Shown: positions 1 to 8,122 of the stretch, in pieces
How positions within the stretch are numbered: position 1 is the stretch's first letter
How the letters are laid out: each line of letters opens with the position of its first letter
From: [Ruminococcus] lactaris ATCC 29176
Lineage (GTDB): Bacteria; Bacillota; Clostridia; Lachnospirales; Lachnospiraceae
NCBI RefSeq assembly: GCF_025152405.1
Contig: NZ_CP102292.1
Span: 806,001-870,000, forward strand
Length of the DNA stretch: 64,000 nt
Reading direction: 5' to 3'
The notes under the pieces: model-generated
Databases searched by the model: none
What the model saw: only the letters and a program-made list of their open reading frames with translations
What the model was told of the DNA's origin: nothing
Translations under genes and position numbers: made by a program

Positions 1-420
1 CTGGGATTGCAGAAAGTTTATGAGTGTAAAAATCTCTGCGAACTGTCGGAAGTTTCTGATGCAGAAGTCCTGATGCGTTATGCAGACGATTTTTATGCGG
101 GATCACCGCTTGTGACACATAAAGCGTATGGTGAGGGACATGCCTATTATGTAGGGGCAGATATGGAGCAGGCATTTTATGACGATTTATTTAAAGGCGT
201 AGCAGAAGAAGCCGGTGTAAAAAGTCTGGCAGAGGCTGTTCCGGAGGGTGTATCTGTCAATGTACGTCAGTCGGAAAATGCAGAGTATCTGTTTATTCAG
301 AATTTCAGCCGCAAAGAAGTGGTTGTTCCGGTGACAGGTGAATATCAGGAGATTTATGGAACAGGCAGTGAGGTCCTTGCACCGCTTCAGACAAGGGTAC
401 TGAAATTTGAGAGAAAGTGA
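1..420 (+). CDS. Beta-galactosidase, GH42 family (C-terminal part, cut by window start)
   Basis: The reading frame is open from base 1 and stops at 418-420, so only about 139 C-terminal residues are present. They look like the trimerisation and C-terminal beta domains of GH42 beta-galactosidases: a segment ending ADDFYAGSPLVTHKAYGEG, then GHAYYVGADME, then a small beta domain with YLFIQNFSRKEVVV. These enzymes hydrolyse terminal beta-galactosides in the cytoplasm. The catalytic TIM barrel lies upstream, outside the window, so activity cannot be judged. The next gene starts 77 bases after the stop and may be co-transcribed. The family call rests on the C-terminal pattern only. Confidence 0.7.
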   Translation: MGLQKVYECKNLCELSEVSDAEVLMRYADDFYAGSPLVTHKAYGEGHAYYVGADMEQAFYDDLFKGVAEEAGVKSLAEAVPEGVSVNVRQSENAEYLFIQNFSRKEVVVPVTGEYQEIYGTGSEVLAPLQTRVLKFERK

Positions 421-496
421 TCCTGCTGGAAAAGCAGAAGGAGAATCGGAATCTGAGGGGAGAATATATACAGAGACAGATCAGGGGAGAATAAAA

Positions 497-1228
497 ATGA
501 AAGAACAGCACAGTGAGTCAGAAAACAGAACAGAACTTTATGAGGATGTGCTTCTTGGGAAAAAATTATGGACAAGGCTGTATAGAAAGCTTTTCTGGAA
601 TGGAGTAAGTAAAAAGCAGATTGTAAAAGCCATGCTGAAGTATATTCCGGAGGATTTTAAGGGGAGACTGCTGGATGTACCGGCAGGAACAGGACTTTTT
701 ACTTACCGGAAATACTCATGGATGAGAGATGCGAGGATCATCTGTTATGACGAAGACGAGGAAATGCTTGACCTGGCAAAAAAGCGTTTTGCAAGAGACG
801 GATTGGATCATGTTACCGTAAAGAAGGGGAATTGTGCGAAGCTGCCGTTTCGTAATGAAAGTTTTGATGCCGTACTGAGTATTGACCGGCTGAATGCGGT
901 GGAAGATAAGAGAGAAGCCCTGTCGGAAATGACCCGCGTATTAAAGAAAAACGGAAGGCTGATCGGATGCTTCTACATCGAGGGAAGATCCGGGAAGACG
1001 GACCGTTTTGTAAAATGGTTTCTGATGAAAAAGGGGTGGTTCAAAGGACCTTTTGAAACCCAAACTTCTTTGCAGTTGAGACTGTCCCAGGATTATCAGG
1101 TGACGCATTTCCATCTGCGAGGATCGGTCGTATATTTTTGTGCAGTAAAGCGGGAAAAGCTACTTGGCGGGGAACAGAATAAAAAAAGCAGAGGTGAAAA
1201 GCAGAATGTGTACAGCAGCAACTTATAA
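497..1228 (+). CDS. Class I SAM-dependent methyltransferase
   Basis: About 243 residues. The open frame extends up to 407, but ATG 497 is preceded by AGGGGAG (483-489), so I place the start there. A Rossmann-type methyltransferase core is visible: motif I LLDVPAGTGLFTYR, then an acidic strand end YDEDEEM for SAM ribose binding, KKGNCAKLPF, and the motif IV region FDAVLSIDRLN. This matches the Methyltransf_11/UbiE-like fold; the substrate cannot be read from sequence. The 3' end overlaps the start of the bile salt hydrolase by 23 bases, so the two are probably translationally coupled. Confidence 0.8.
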   Translation: MKEQHSESENRTELYEDVLLGKKLWTRLYRKLFWNGVSKKQIVKAMLKYIPEDFKGRLLDVPAGTGLFTYRKYSWMRDARIICYDEDEEMLDLAKKRFARDGLDHVTVKKGNCAKLPFRNESFDAVLSIDRLNAVEDKREALSEMTRVLKKNGRLIGCFYIEGRSGKTDRFVKWFLMKKGWFKGPFETQTSLQLRLSQDYQVTHFHLRGSVVYFCAVKREKLLGGEQNKKSRGEKQNVYSSNL

Positions 1229-2189
1229 GACGAAGGATTTTTATTTTGGAAGAACACTCGATTATGAATTTTCTTATGGAGATGAAGTGACGGTGACTCC
1301 GAGAAATTATAAGATCCCGTTCCGGTATATGGGAGAAATGGAATCCCATTATGCCATGATAGGAATGGCTTATGTGGCAGAAGATTATCCGCTGTATTAT
1401 GATGCAGTCAATGAAAAGGGTGTCGGCATGGCGGGACTCAACTTTGTCGGAAATGCGGTCTATCAGGAGGTAGATGAGGCAGAAGACGGAAAAGAAAATG
1501 TCTGCCAGTATGAATTGATTCCATGGATACTGAGCCAGTGTGCTTCGGTCAGAGAAGTCAGAGAACTGTTAAGCCGGATGAATCTGGTCGGGACACCGTT
1601 CAGTGAACAGCTTCCGGCAGCACAACTTCACTGGATCATCGCAGATGAGAAAGAAGCTATCACGGTAGAACCGATGAAGGACGGGCTGAAAGTGCATGAA
1701 AATCCGGTGGGTGTGCTGACGAACAATCCACCTTTTGAACAGCAGATGTTTCAGTTGAATAATTACATGCATCTGTCACCGAGACAGCCGGAAAATCATT
1801 TTTCAGAGAAGCTGAATCTGACAGCATACAGCCGGGGAATGGGAGCAATGGGACTTCCGGGAGATTTGTCATCGGCATCCCGTTTTGCGAAAGTTGCATT
1901 TACAAAAATGAATGCAAAATCAGGAGATTCAGAACTGGAAAGCATCAGCCAGTTTTTCCATATTTTAGGTTCGGTGGATCAGCAGAGAGGCTGCTGTGAA
2001 GTGGCAGACGGAAAGTATGAGATTACCTTGTATACTTCCTGCTGTAATGCATCGAAGGGAATCTACTATTATACAACCTATGAGAATCATCAGATCACTG
2101 CTGTGGATCTGTACCGGGAGGAACTTGACGGAACAAAACTTTTCAGATATCCGCTGATCACGGGGGAACAGATCCGCTGGCAGAATTAA
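1206..2189 (+). CDS. Bile salt hydrolase / choloylglycine hydrolase family (Ntn hydrolase)
   Basis: About 327 residues. ATG 1206 is chosen because it puts Cys at residue 2, the N-terminal nucleophile after Met removal, and because AGAGGTG (1191-1197) is the RBS. Conserved positions of the family are visible: Cys2, Arg16 and Asp19 (in FGRTLDY), Asn79 (in GLNF), Asn173/174 (in LTNNPP) and Arg226. The enzyme family cleaves the amide bond of glyco- or tauro-conjugated bile acids; penicillin V acylases share the fold. The residue set and the gut-Firmicute context favour bile salts. The start overlaps the methyltransferase gene by 23 bases. Confidence 0.88.
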   Translation: MCTAATYKTKDFYFGRTLDYEFSYGDEVTVTPRNYKIPFRYMGEMESHYAMIGMAYVAEDYPLYYDAVNEKGVGMAGLNFVGNAVYQEVDEAEDGKENVCQYELIPWILSQCASVREVRELLSRMNLVGTPFSEQLPAAQLHWIIADEKEAITVEPMKDGLKVHENPVGVLTNNPPFEQQMFQLNNYMHLSPRQPENHFSEKLNLTAYSRGMGAMGLPGDLSSASRFAKVAFTKMNAKSGDSELESISQFFHILGSVDQQRGCCEVADGKYEITLYTSCCNASKGIYYYTTYENHQITAVDLYREELDGTKLFRYPLITGEQIRWQN

Positions 2190-2285
2190 TATAGAAGAAC
2201 AGAGAACGAAAAAAAGAAGACGAAAAGAAGTAAAAGAGAAGACAGAAAAAGAGAAGACAGAAAAAGATAGCAAGAGGACAACAGG

Positions 2286-2819
2286 ATGGATTTTTCAAGA
2301 CTTGAGAAGAGTATTATGGATGTGATAAAGGAGGAGCAGGCAAAGCTTGGCTACAGAAAGGAAAAGATACGGCTTTATTATCCGCTCAGTTCCCTGAACC
2401 ATTTCTTTCAGGTAGAGGGAGATGTGACCGGGATGCTGGAAAAGCTGAACTGGTTTTCGGAGTATACAAAGCAGAGACTGGGACAGGTGGAAGTGACCAA
2501 TGAGGGAGAGCGGTTCTGCTTTCATATCCCGGAAGAGGGCGTGGAGTATGTGCATGAGCAGATGAAAGAAAATGAGTTTATCAAAGAGCTGATCGGACTG
2601 TTGCAGAAGCATGACTGTACGATGGAGGAAATCTTTGATCTGTTCCGTTCCCATTCGGAAAAGGTGGAGATCCATGAGATGGACAACGGAGAATTTGACT
2701 ACAGAGTCAGCTTTGCAGATGATCCGGAAGATTCCTATATTTACTGCTTTAAAGATGAAGGCTGTCATATCATCTATCATCGTTTCCTGCCGGAAGATTA
2801 TGCAGATTTTGCATTTTAA
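2286..2819 (+). CDS. DUF3877-like protein of unknown function
   Basis: 177 residues, soluble, acidic, with no signal peptide or membrane segment. It begins MDFSRLEKSIMDVIKEEQ and contains RLYYPLSSLNHFF and a C-terminal segment with YIYCFKDEGCHIIYHRFLPEDY. This resembles proteins annotated DUF3877 in Lachnospiraceae (recollection, not searched). No catalytic motif is evident. It lies between the bile salt hydrolase and the metallo-hydrolase genes in the same orientation, with short purine-rich gaps, so it is probably in the same transcript. No function is assigned. Confidence 0.65.
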   Translation: MDFSRLEKSIMDVIKEEQAKLGYRKEKIRLYYPLSSLNHFFQVEGDVTGMLEKLNWFSEYTKQRLGQVEVTNEGERFCFHIPEEGVEYVHEQMKENEFIKELIGLLQKHDCTMEEIFDLFRSHSEKVEIHEMDNGEFDYRVSFADDPEDSYIYCFKDEGCHIIYHRFLPEDYADFAF

Positions 2820-2885
2820 AATGGATCAGGCAGTTTGGAAAAATAAAATGGAATCAGGAGAACAGGACGAAATCAGGAGGAACGG

Positions 2886-3686
2886 ATGAAATTAACGATT
2901 CTTGGAACGGGAAATGCCACAGTCACGGAGTGCTATAATACGTGTTTTGTCATCAGTAATAAGGAAAACCATTTTATGATTGATGGTGGAGGCGGAAATA
3001 TGATCCTGCATCAGTTGAAGTCTGCCGGGTTTGACTGGAAAGAGATGAGGGATATTTTTGTTACCCATAAGCATATCGATCATCTGTTGGGAATTATATG
3101 GATGATGCGGATGATCCTTCAGAATATGAACCGGGGAACTTATGATGGCGAGGCGACAATCTACGGACATGAAGAGGTGATCGCAATTCTTGAGAAGATC
3201 GCCGGAGAAGTTTTGTCTGAAAAAGAGACGAAAAATTTAGGAAAAAGGCTTCATATGGTTGTGGTAGAGGATGGAGAAGAAAGAGAGATCATAGGGAAAC
3301 CGGTGACATTTTTTGATATCCATTCCACAAAAGCGAAGCAGTTTGGATTTTCCATGGAACTTGAACCGGGGAAAAAGCTGACCTGCTGCGGTGATGAACC
3401 GTATAATGAAGCGGAAAAGGTGTATGCACAGAACAGTCAGTGGCTTCTGCATGAAGCATTCTGTCTGTTTGGTGAGGCAGATCAGTTTAAACCATACGAA
3501 AAGCATCATTCCACGGTGAAGGATGCATGCGAGCTGGGAGAAAGACTGAATGTAGAGAATTTGATCCTTTATCATACCGAGGATAAAAATATTCTGAAAA
3601 GACAGGAAATGTATCTGGCAGAAGGCAGGAAATTTTATCATGGAAATCTGTATGTGCCAGAAGATCTGGATGTGATAGAGTTATGA
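2886..3686 (+). CDS. Metallo-beta-lactamase-fold hydrolase (RNase Z/phosphodiesterase-like)
   Basis: 266 residues, RBS AGGAGGAACGG directly before ATG 2886. The zinc-binding signature HxHxDH is present as His61, His63, Asp65 and His66 (THKHIDHLLG). A second aspartate-type ligand lies near CCGDEPYN, and a late histidine is in the KHHSTVKDA segment. The N-terminal LTILGTGNA and this motif order match the RNase Z-like branch of MBL hydrolases, but the protein is shorter than tRNase Z and no exosite arm is obvious. The stop overlaps the next gene by four bases (ATGA), so it is co-translated with the CobU-like protein. Confidence 0.85.
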   Translation: MKLTILGTGNATVTECYNTCFVISNKENHFMIDGGGGNMILHQLKSAGFDWKEMRDIFVTHKHIDHLLGIIWMMRMILQNMNRGTYDGEATIYGHEEVIAILEKIAGEVLSEKETKNLGKRLHMVVVEDGEEREIIGKPVTFFDIHSTKAKQFGFSMELEPGKKLTCCGDEPYNEAEKVYAQNSQWLLHEAFCLFGEADQFKPYEKHHSTVKDACELGERLNVENLILYHTEDKNILKRQEMYLAEGRKFYHGNLYVPEDLDVIEL

Positions 3687-4732
3687 TGGAAGTCGTGACA
3701 GGGGGCAGCGGCAGTGGAAAATCTGCCTATGCAGAACAGAAGATCTGCGGATTGCAGCAGGGGACAGGCAGGCTTTACTATATTGCGACCATGTATCCCT
3801 ATGGAAGTGAAACGGAACGCAAGATTGAGAGACACCGCTGGATGCGGGGCGGAAAAGGATTCAGGACACTGGAATGGTATACCGGTCTGTCAGAGTGCAT
3901 AGAAAAGGAATTTTCCGGACAGGAAGGAGCAGAAAGACTAAGTGAAAGTGCGATCCTGCTGGAATGTATGTCCAATCTGGTGGCGAATGAACTCTATATG
4001 GAGCAGGGGGCGGGAAAGGATACTGTCCGCTCTGTGACCGAAGGAATCAGGCAGTTGAAGGAGCAGAGCAGAAACCTGGTCATTGTTACAAATGAGGTTT
4101 TTTCAGAATCCGTTCCTGATTCCGTGGAAATGAAAAACTATAAGAAGGTTCTTGGTGAGATTAACCGGAATCTTGCCGGGATGGCAGATCAGGTGACAGA
4201 GGTTGTCTATGGGATTCCATGTATCTGGAAGAAAGATGCCGACTGTACACCGGGAAGACTGGTGGAATCTGCTGTGGATCATCATAAGGAAAATACTATG
4301 AAAAATTATGAAAAAACCGGAAAGGATCCGGAAAGGAAGAACGTTCATCTGATTATTGGCGGGGCATTCCAGGGAAAATTGCAGTACGCGGAAACGTTAT
4401 ATTCAAAGATCTGCTGGTATGATGGAGCAGAATGTCAGCCAGAGCAGCTTGAAAAGGAGCTGACGGAAATTGACGGGATTGTCCATTTTGAGCTGTTAGT
4501 CCGCCGGTGGATGGAAGATGGGCGTGAGACGGAGGAACTGACCGGACTGCTGATGAACAGAAGAAAAGGGCTGGTTGTTCTGATCAGCGATGAGATCGGA
4601 TATGGATTAGTCCCTGTGGATGCATTTGAGCGGAAATACAGAGAGGCTCATGGAAGGCTTATGACAGACCTTGCGGCACAGGCACAGCGGGTAGACCGTG
4701 TAGTCTGCGGGATCGGAACAAGACTCCGGTAG
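3683..4732 (+). CDS. Tandem CobU-like protein (adenosylcobinamide kinase/guanylyltransferase fold, duplicated)
   Basis: 349 residues, about twice the usual 180 of CobU. Domain 1 (about 1-185) has the P-loop GGSGSGKS (7-14) and the IERHR segment whose His51 corresponds to the GMP-accepting histidine of CobU. Its later motif is altered (NEVFSESVP). Domain 2 (about 219-349) has a degenerate P-loop GGAFQGKL (226-233, S/T lost) but keeps the typical DEIGYGLVP segment and C-terminal VDRVVCGIG. CobU phosphorylates adenosylcobinamide and transfers GMP to it in cobalamin assembly or salvage. The start overlaps the previous stop (ATGA). CbiC follows, supporting a cobamide role. Confidence 0.75.
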   Translation: MMEVVTGGSGSGKSAYAEQKICGLQQGTGRLYYIATMYPYGSETERKIERHRWMRGGKGFRTLEWYTGLSECIEKEFSGQEGAERLSESAILLECMSNLVANELYMEQGAGKDTVRSVTEGIRQLKEQSRNLVIVTNEVFSESVPDSVEMKNYKKVLGEINRNLAGMADQVTEVVYGIPCIWKKDADCTPGRLVESAVDHHKENTMKNYEKTGKDPERKNVHLIIGGAFQGKLQYAETLYSKICWYDGAECQPEQLEKELTEIDGIVHFELLVRRWMEDGRETEELTGLLMNRRKGLVVLISDEIGYGLVPVDAFERKYREAHGRLMTDLAAQAQRVDRVVCGIGTRLR

Positions 4733-4821
4733 AGAAAGAAACGCAGGCAGGAATATGTCTGAAAAAAGACTACTAACGCAGGCGATAAGAAGTGGGAAGA
4801 AGGAAAAAGGTGATTCGGAAA

Positions 4822-5457
4822 ATGAAAATGTTGACGGAAATTGAAAAAGTCCTGCCATCAGAAATTGAGAAACGCAGTTTTGAGATCATTACGGAAGAAC
4901 TGGGAGATAAGAAACTTGTTCCCGGGACAGAACTGATCGTAAAACGCTGCATTCATACCAGTGCGGATTTTGATTATGCGGAGAACCTGGTTTTTTCTGA
5001 GGGGGCAGTAGAGCATGCGATGGATGCAATCCGAAGAGGAACACCGATCGTGACAGATACGCAGATGGGAAAGGCCGGGATCAATAAAAGAAAACTTGCA
5101 GAGTTTGGCAGTGAAGTGTACTGCTTTATGTCGGATGAAGATGTAGCGGCAGCAGCAAAGGCAAATGGTACGACCAGGGCGGCAGCAAGTATGGACAAGG
5201 CAGCGGCACTTGGCCGGGATGTGATCTTTGCGGTCGGAAATGCACCGACAGCACTGGTTCGTCTGTATGAGCTTATAAAAGAGGGAAAGATCCGGCCAGA
5301 ACTGATCATTGCAGTACCGGTAGGATTTGTGAATGTAGTTCAGTCGAAAGAACTGATCCTGAGCCTGAAAGAGACTCCGTCGATCGTTGCACGAGGAAGA
5401 AAAGGTGGCAGCAATATCGCGGCATGTATCTGCAATGCCCTGCTTTATCAGATGTAG
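4822..5457 (+). CDS. cbiC: Precorrin-8X methylmutase (cobalt-precorrin-8 methylmutase)
   Basis: About 211 residues. The open frame reaches back to 4792, but ATG 4822 follows AAAAGGTGA (4805-4812); ATG 4828 is an alternative. Typical CbiC/CobH landmarks are RCIHTSADFDY (with the catalytic histidine), the TPIVTDTQMGKAGI segment, AVGNAPTALVRLYE and the C-terminal PVGFVNVVQSKE / RGRKGGSNIAA. The enzyme moves the C11 methyl group to C12 to give cobyrinic (hydrogenobyrinic) acid. It follows the CobU-like gene by about 90 bases. No other corrin-ring genes are in the window, so this pair sits apart from any main cobalamin operon. Confidence 0.92.
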   Translation: MKMLTEIEKVLPSEIEKRSFEIITEELGDKKLVPGTELIVKRCIHTSADFDYAENLVFSEGAVEHAMDAIRRGTPIVTDTQMGKAGINKRKLAEFGSEVYCFMSDEDVAAAAKANGTTRAAASMDKAAALGRDVIFAVGNAPTALVRLYELIKEGKIRPELIIAVPVGFVNVVQSKELILSLKETPSIVARGRKGGSNIAACICNALLYQM

Positions 5458-5569
5458 AGGGTGACAAGTGCAGAGCAGGAACAGATAGAAAGCAGATCTG
5501 CTGAAAAAATCTGAAAACAGAAAATAAAAGTTTTGAATGATATTATAGAAAATATTTATAACAAATTAC

Positions 5570-5684
5570 CGGTCGGACAAAGGCTTGTGGACACTGTGTA
5601 AGACATTGAGATACCGAATGGTATCAGCCAATGCAGTAGTGGTTGAAGCAAGAATCCCCCCTGCTTTAGCTGTGGGGAGTGTCA
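5570..5684 (+). mobile_element. Solo IS200/IS605-type right end (TnpB/omega-RNA 3' relic)
   Basis: A 115-base stretch carries GACAAAGGCTTGTGGACACT, GAGATACCGAATGGTATCAG and GTAGTGGTTGAAGCAAGAAT, then a hairpin of C-rich and G-rich arms around GCTTTAGC (5655-5677), ending GGGGAGTGTCAA at 5684. From memory this is how the right ends of clostridial IS200/IS605-family elements with TnpB look, where the end of tnpB overlaps the guide-RNA scaffold. No tnpA or tnpB body is present upstream (5458-5560 holds no ORF of that kind). It is therefore a relic or a non-autonomous end. Its last 19 bases are read as the C-terminus of the LysR gene on the other strand. Confidence 0.6.
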
Positions 5685-6559
5685 AGCAGTCCGGTAAGGA
5701 CAAATTCACGGAAATGATGTGCTGCGGGTGAAAGTTCATGTCTGCGGCTTGTAACCATATAGATATCTCTCTGGCACTCAGGATAAGAAATCTGCAGGAT
5801 ACGGACATTCAGTCTGAGCAGAAGCTCCATATAGGGAACGAGGGCGATCCCGAATCCATGTGCAACAAGTCCGGCAATCACCTGATCCTCGTCAGTTTCA
5901 TATACGATTTCCGGTTTTTGACCGATCTGCTCGAAAAGAAGATCGGTCACATAGCGGAGACCGGCACTCTGATCAAAATAAATATAAGGGTATGCAAGTG
6001 TTTCACTCAATGGAATCCGGTACTGGTCTGCCAGAGGATGTCCGTCCGGTACGATCAGGACGAGATCCTGTTTCATAACCGGTGTATAATGAAAATCGTT
6101 GCTTTCAGGCGGTTCTGATGAAAAGACAATATCATATTCTCCGGCATTCAGACTTTCAAGCAAAGCACCTGTAGAGCCGGTATGGAAACGGAACGTTGTT
6201 TCCTTGTCCGGGTTCTGCTTCAGATAACGGGAGGCAAGATCCGGGATATAATCTGTTCCCAGTGTCCGTAGAAATCCAAGACGGATCTTCCCCGCACCGG
6301 CAGCTTTACGCTTCAGGTTGGCGATCCCTTTATCGAGGATCGCAAGGGATTCAGAAGCACATCCGGCGAGATCTCTCCCACAATCGGTGAGGCTGATCGT
6401 GCGTCCATCCTTTTCAAATAATTTTACTCCCAGTTCATTTTCAAGCTGGGAAATGGCATAGCTCAGACTGGGCTGGGTGATGTTTAATTGGCGTGCGGCT
6501 TTGGTGTACTGCCTTTTTTCCGCCAGTTCAAGAAAATATCTTAGCTGATATAAGTTCAT
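5666..6559 (-). CDS. LysR family transcriptional regulator
   Basis: 297 residues, the usual LysR length. The N-terminal winged helix-turn-helix is clear (MNLYQLRYFLELAEKRQYT, then AARQLNITQPSLSYAISQLE), followed by a periplasmic-binding-like effector domain (RLGFLRTLGTDYIPDLASRY, PHGFGIALVPYMELL region). It is divergent from the YczE-like gene with a 165-base gap that holds two palindromes, the usual layout for LysR control of a neighbour. The last residues, LDTPHS and stop, are encoded by the right end of an IS200/IS605-like relic. The natural stop has thus been replaced without shortening the protein noticeably. The effector is unknown. Confidence 0.9.
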   Translation of the reverse strand: MNLYQLRYFLELAEKRQYTKAARQLNITQPSLSYAISQLENELGVKLFEKDGRTISLTDCGRDLAGCASESLAILDKGIANLKRKAAGAGKIRLGFLRTLGTDYIPDLASRYLKQNPDKETTFRFHTGSTGALLESLNAGEYDIVFSSEPPESNDFHYTPVMKQDLVLIVPDGHPLADQYRIPLSETLAYPYIYFDQSAGLRYVTDLLFEQIGQKPEIVYETDEDQVIAGLVAHGFGIALVPYMELLLRLNVRILQISYPECQRDIYMVTSRRHELSPAAHHFREFVLTGLLDTPHS

Positions 6560-6629
6560 AAGCTTCTCCGTTCAGATGATTCTTCGTAATAAATGCTGTT
6601 AAAATTTTAACTCCAAAAATAGAAAATGT

Positions 6630-6696
6630 CTATAGAATTATAGAAGATTATTATTTGTAAAATAAAAAAGCATGTGATAGATTTACCGACGGTAAA
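6630..6696. promoter_or_regulatory. Candidate LysR operators in divergent intergenic region
   Basis: Two palindromes lie between the divergent LysR and YczE-like genes: CTATAGAATTATAG (6630-6643, arms CTATA/TATAG) and TTTACCGACGGTAAA (6682-6696, perfect 6-bp arms around GAC). The first has the AT-rich dyad form typical of LysR sites; the second lies 28 bases before the YczE-like start and would act as a promoter-proximal site. Assignment to this LysR is inference from position. Confidence 0.4.
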
Positions 6697-6724
6697 ATAA
6701 GCGAATAAAAAGGAGCGTATAAAA

Positions 6725-7504
6725 ATGATATCAGCAGATAAGACGATATCCACAAATAAACTGATCACTACAGATCGAATGGCAGGAAAAGAAAAAAATT
6801 CCGGAAGAAACAAACTGACCGATGGAAAAGCAGAACGTGTGAAGGCAACTGCAACAGAGGCACTTCCGGTAGTCAGAGGAGAGCTGGCACTTTTAATTGT
6901 ACTGGTGATCAACAGTCTTGGAGTTGTTCTGATGTTGTATTCAGGATCGGGGATTTCGGCAATTTCCAGTGTGCCGTATGCATTTTCAGAAGTTTTTTCC
7001 AAAGTTTCACTGGGAGTCTGGACAGACATTTTTCAGACAATTCTGGTCTTGAGCCTGATGATCCTCAGAAAGAAATTTGTGCCGCAGTATCTGCTGAGCT
7101 TTATTGTAGGGGCAGGATTCGGAACCGAGATCGATATCCATGAAACCTGGGTTCATACCCTGCCTGTGACACTGCCGCTCCGGTTTGTATACTTTTTTGC
7201 AGGATACCTGCTGATCAGTACAGGAATTGCCCTTTCCAACCGTTGTAAAATGCCGATCATCCCAACGGATCTTTTCCCGAGGGAACTGGCAGATATCACG
7301 AAGGCAGCGTACTCAAGGATCAAGATCAGTTATGATGTGATCTGTCTGTCCGTGACAGCATTGCTGACGTTTGTATGCCTGGGACAGATCAGAGGACTTG
7401 GAATCGGAACAGTGCTTGCGGCATTTACAATGGGAAAAGTAATTGGTAAAATAGGGGAAGGAATGGATAAAAAAGTGAGATTTGTATCGATTTTTTCAAA
7501 ATAA
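6725..7504 (+). CDS. YczE/YitT-like integral membrane protein (DUF6198-type)
   Basis: 259 residues, RBS AAGGAGC upstream of ATG 6725. A polar N-terminal tail of about 50 residues precedes five or so hydrophobic helices: LALLIVLVINSLGVVLMLYS, WTDIFQTILVLSLMIL, YLLSFIVGAGFGTEIDI, FVYFFAGYLLISTGIALSN, and ISYDVICLSVTALLTFVCLG. A central PTDLFPREL motif and the helix pattern match YczE-type membrane proteins of unknown role. It is divergent from a LysR regulator that probably controls it. The long charged tail is unusual, and an internal start at Met20 cannot be excluded. Confidence 0.7.
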   Translation: MISADKTISTNKLITTDRMAGKEKNSGRNKLTDGKAERVKATATEALPVVRGELALLIVLVINSLGVVLMLYSGSGISAISSVPYAFSEVFSKVSLGVWTDIFQTILVLSLMILRKKFVPQYLLSFIVGAGFGTEIDIHETWVHTLPVTLPLRFVYFFAGYLLISTGIALSNRCKMPIIPTDLFPRELADITKAAYSRIKISYDVICLSVTALLTFVCLGQIRGLGIGTVLAAFTMGKVIGKIGEGMDKKVRFVSIFSK

Positions 7505-7527
7505 AGAGGGAGTACGAAAGTGAATTT

Positions 7528-8040
7528 ATGAGCAGGGAGAAACGATTGAAAGAGAGTAATTATACCCATGTGATCCACCCGTTTCCGGCACTCTATGATG
7601 CTGATTCAAAAATTCTGATCCTTGGCAGTCTTCCATCCGTAAAATCCCGCGAACAGAACTTCTTTTACGGACATCCGCAGAACAGGTTCTGGAAGATGTT
7701 GGCAGCGGTCCTGGGAGAGAAGATTCCTGAGACCATCGAAGAAAAGAAGGAACTTCTGCATCGGAATCACATTGCCCTGTGGGATACGATCTACAGTTGC
7801 GACATCATCGGTTCAAGCGACAGCAGTATTAAAAATGTAGTACCGACAGATCTGAACCGGATTCTGGAAGAGTCAGAGGTGGAAAGAATCTTCTGTAATG
7901 GGAAAGCCTCGGGAAATTATTATAAGAAATATCAGGAGAGCAGAACCGGTATCGAAGCGACAGTTCTTCCGTCGACCAGCCCGGCAAATGCAGCTTTTTC
8001 ATTGGAAAAGCTGATTGAAATATGGAAATGTATCTTGTGA
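7528..8040 (+). CDS. DNA-deoxyinosine glycosylase (uracil-DNA glycosylase superfamily)
   Basis: 170 residues. It starts with HVIHPFPALYDADSKILILG, then SLPSVKSREQNFFYGHPQN (a motif typical of hypoxanthine/deoxyinosine glycosylases) and RFWKMLAAVLGE. The second conserved loop is near VLPSTSPANAAFS. These enzymes excise hypoxanthine (deaminated adenine) from DNA to start base excision repair. It sits between the YczE-like gene and the folate operon, same orientation. The RBS GAGGGAG (7506-7512) is somewhat distant from ATG 7528. Confidence 0.82.
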   Translation: MSREKRLKESNYTHVIHPFPALYDADSKILILGSLPSVKSREQNFFYGHPQNRFWKMLAAVLGEKIPETIEEKKELLHRNHIALWDTIYSCDIIGSSDSSIKNVVPTDLNRILEESEVERIFCNGKASGNYYKKYQESRTGIEATVLPSTSPANAAFSLEKLIEIWKCIL

Positions 8041-8122
8041 GAAAGAGCGAATGGTGGTATGATGGTTCTGTTCGGTCAGAAAAGACCGAGTGAAAAAGGA
8101 AGACAGAAGGGAACAAAAGAAA

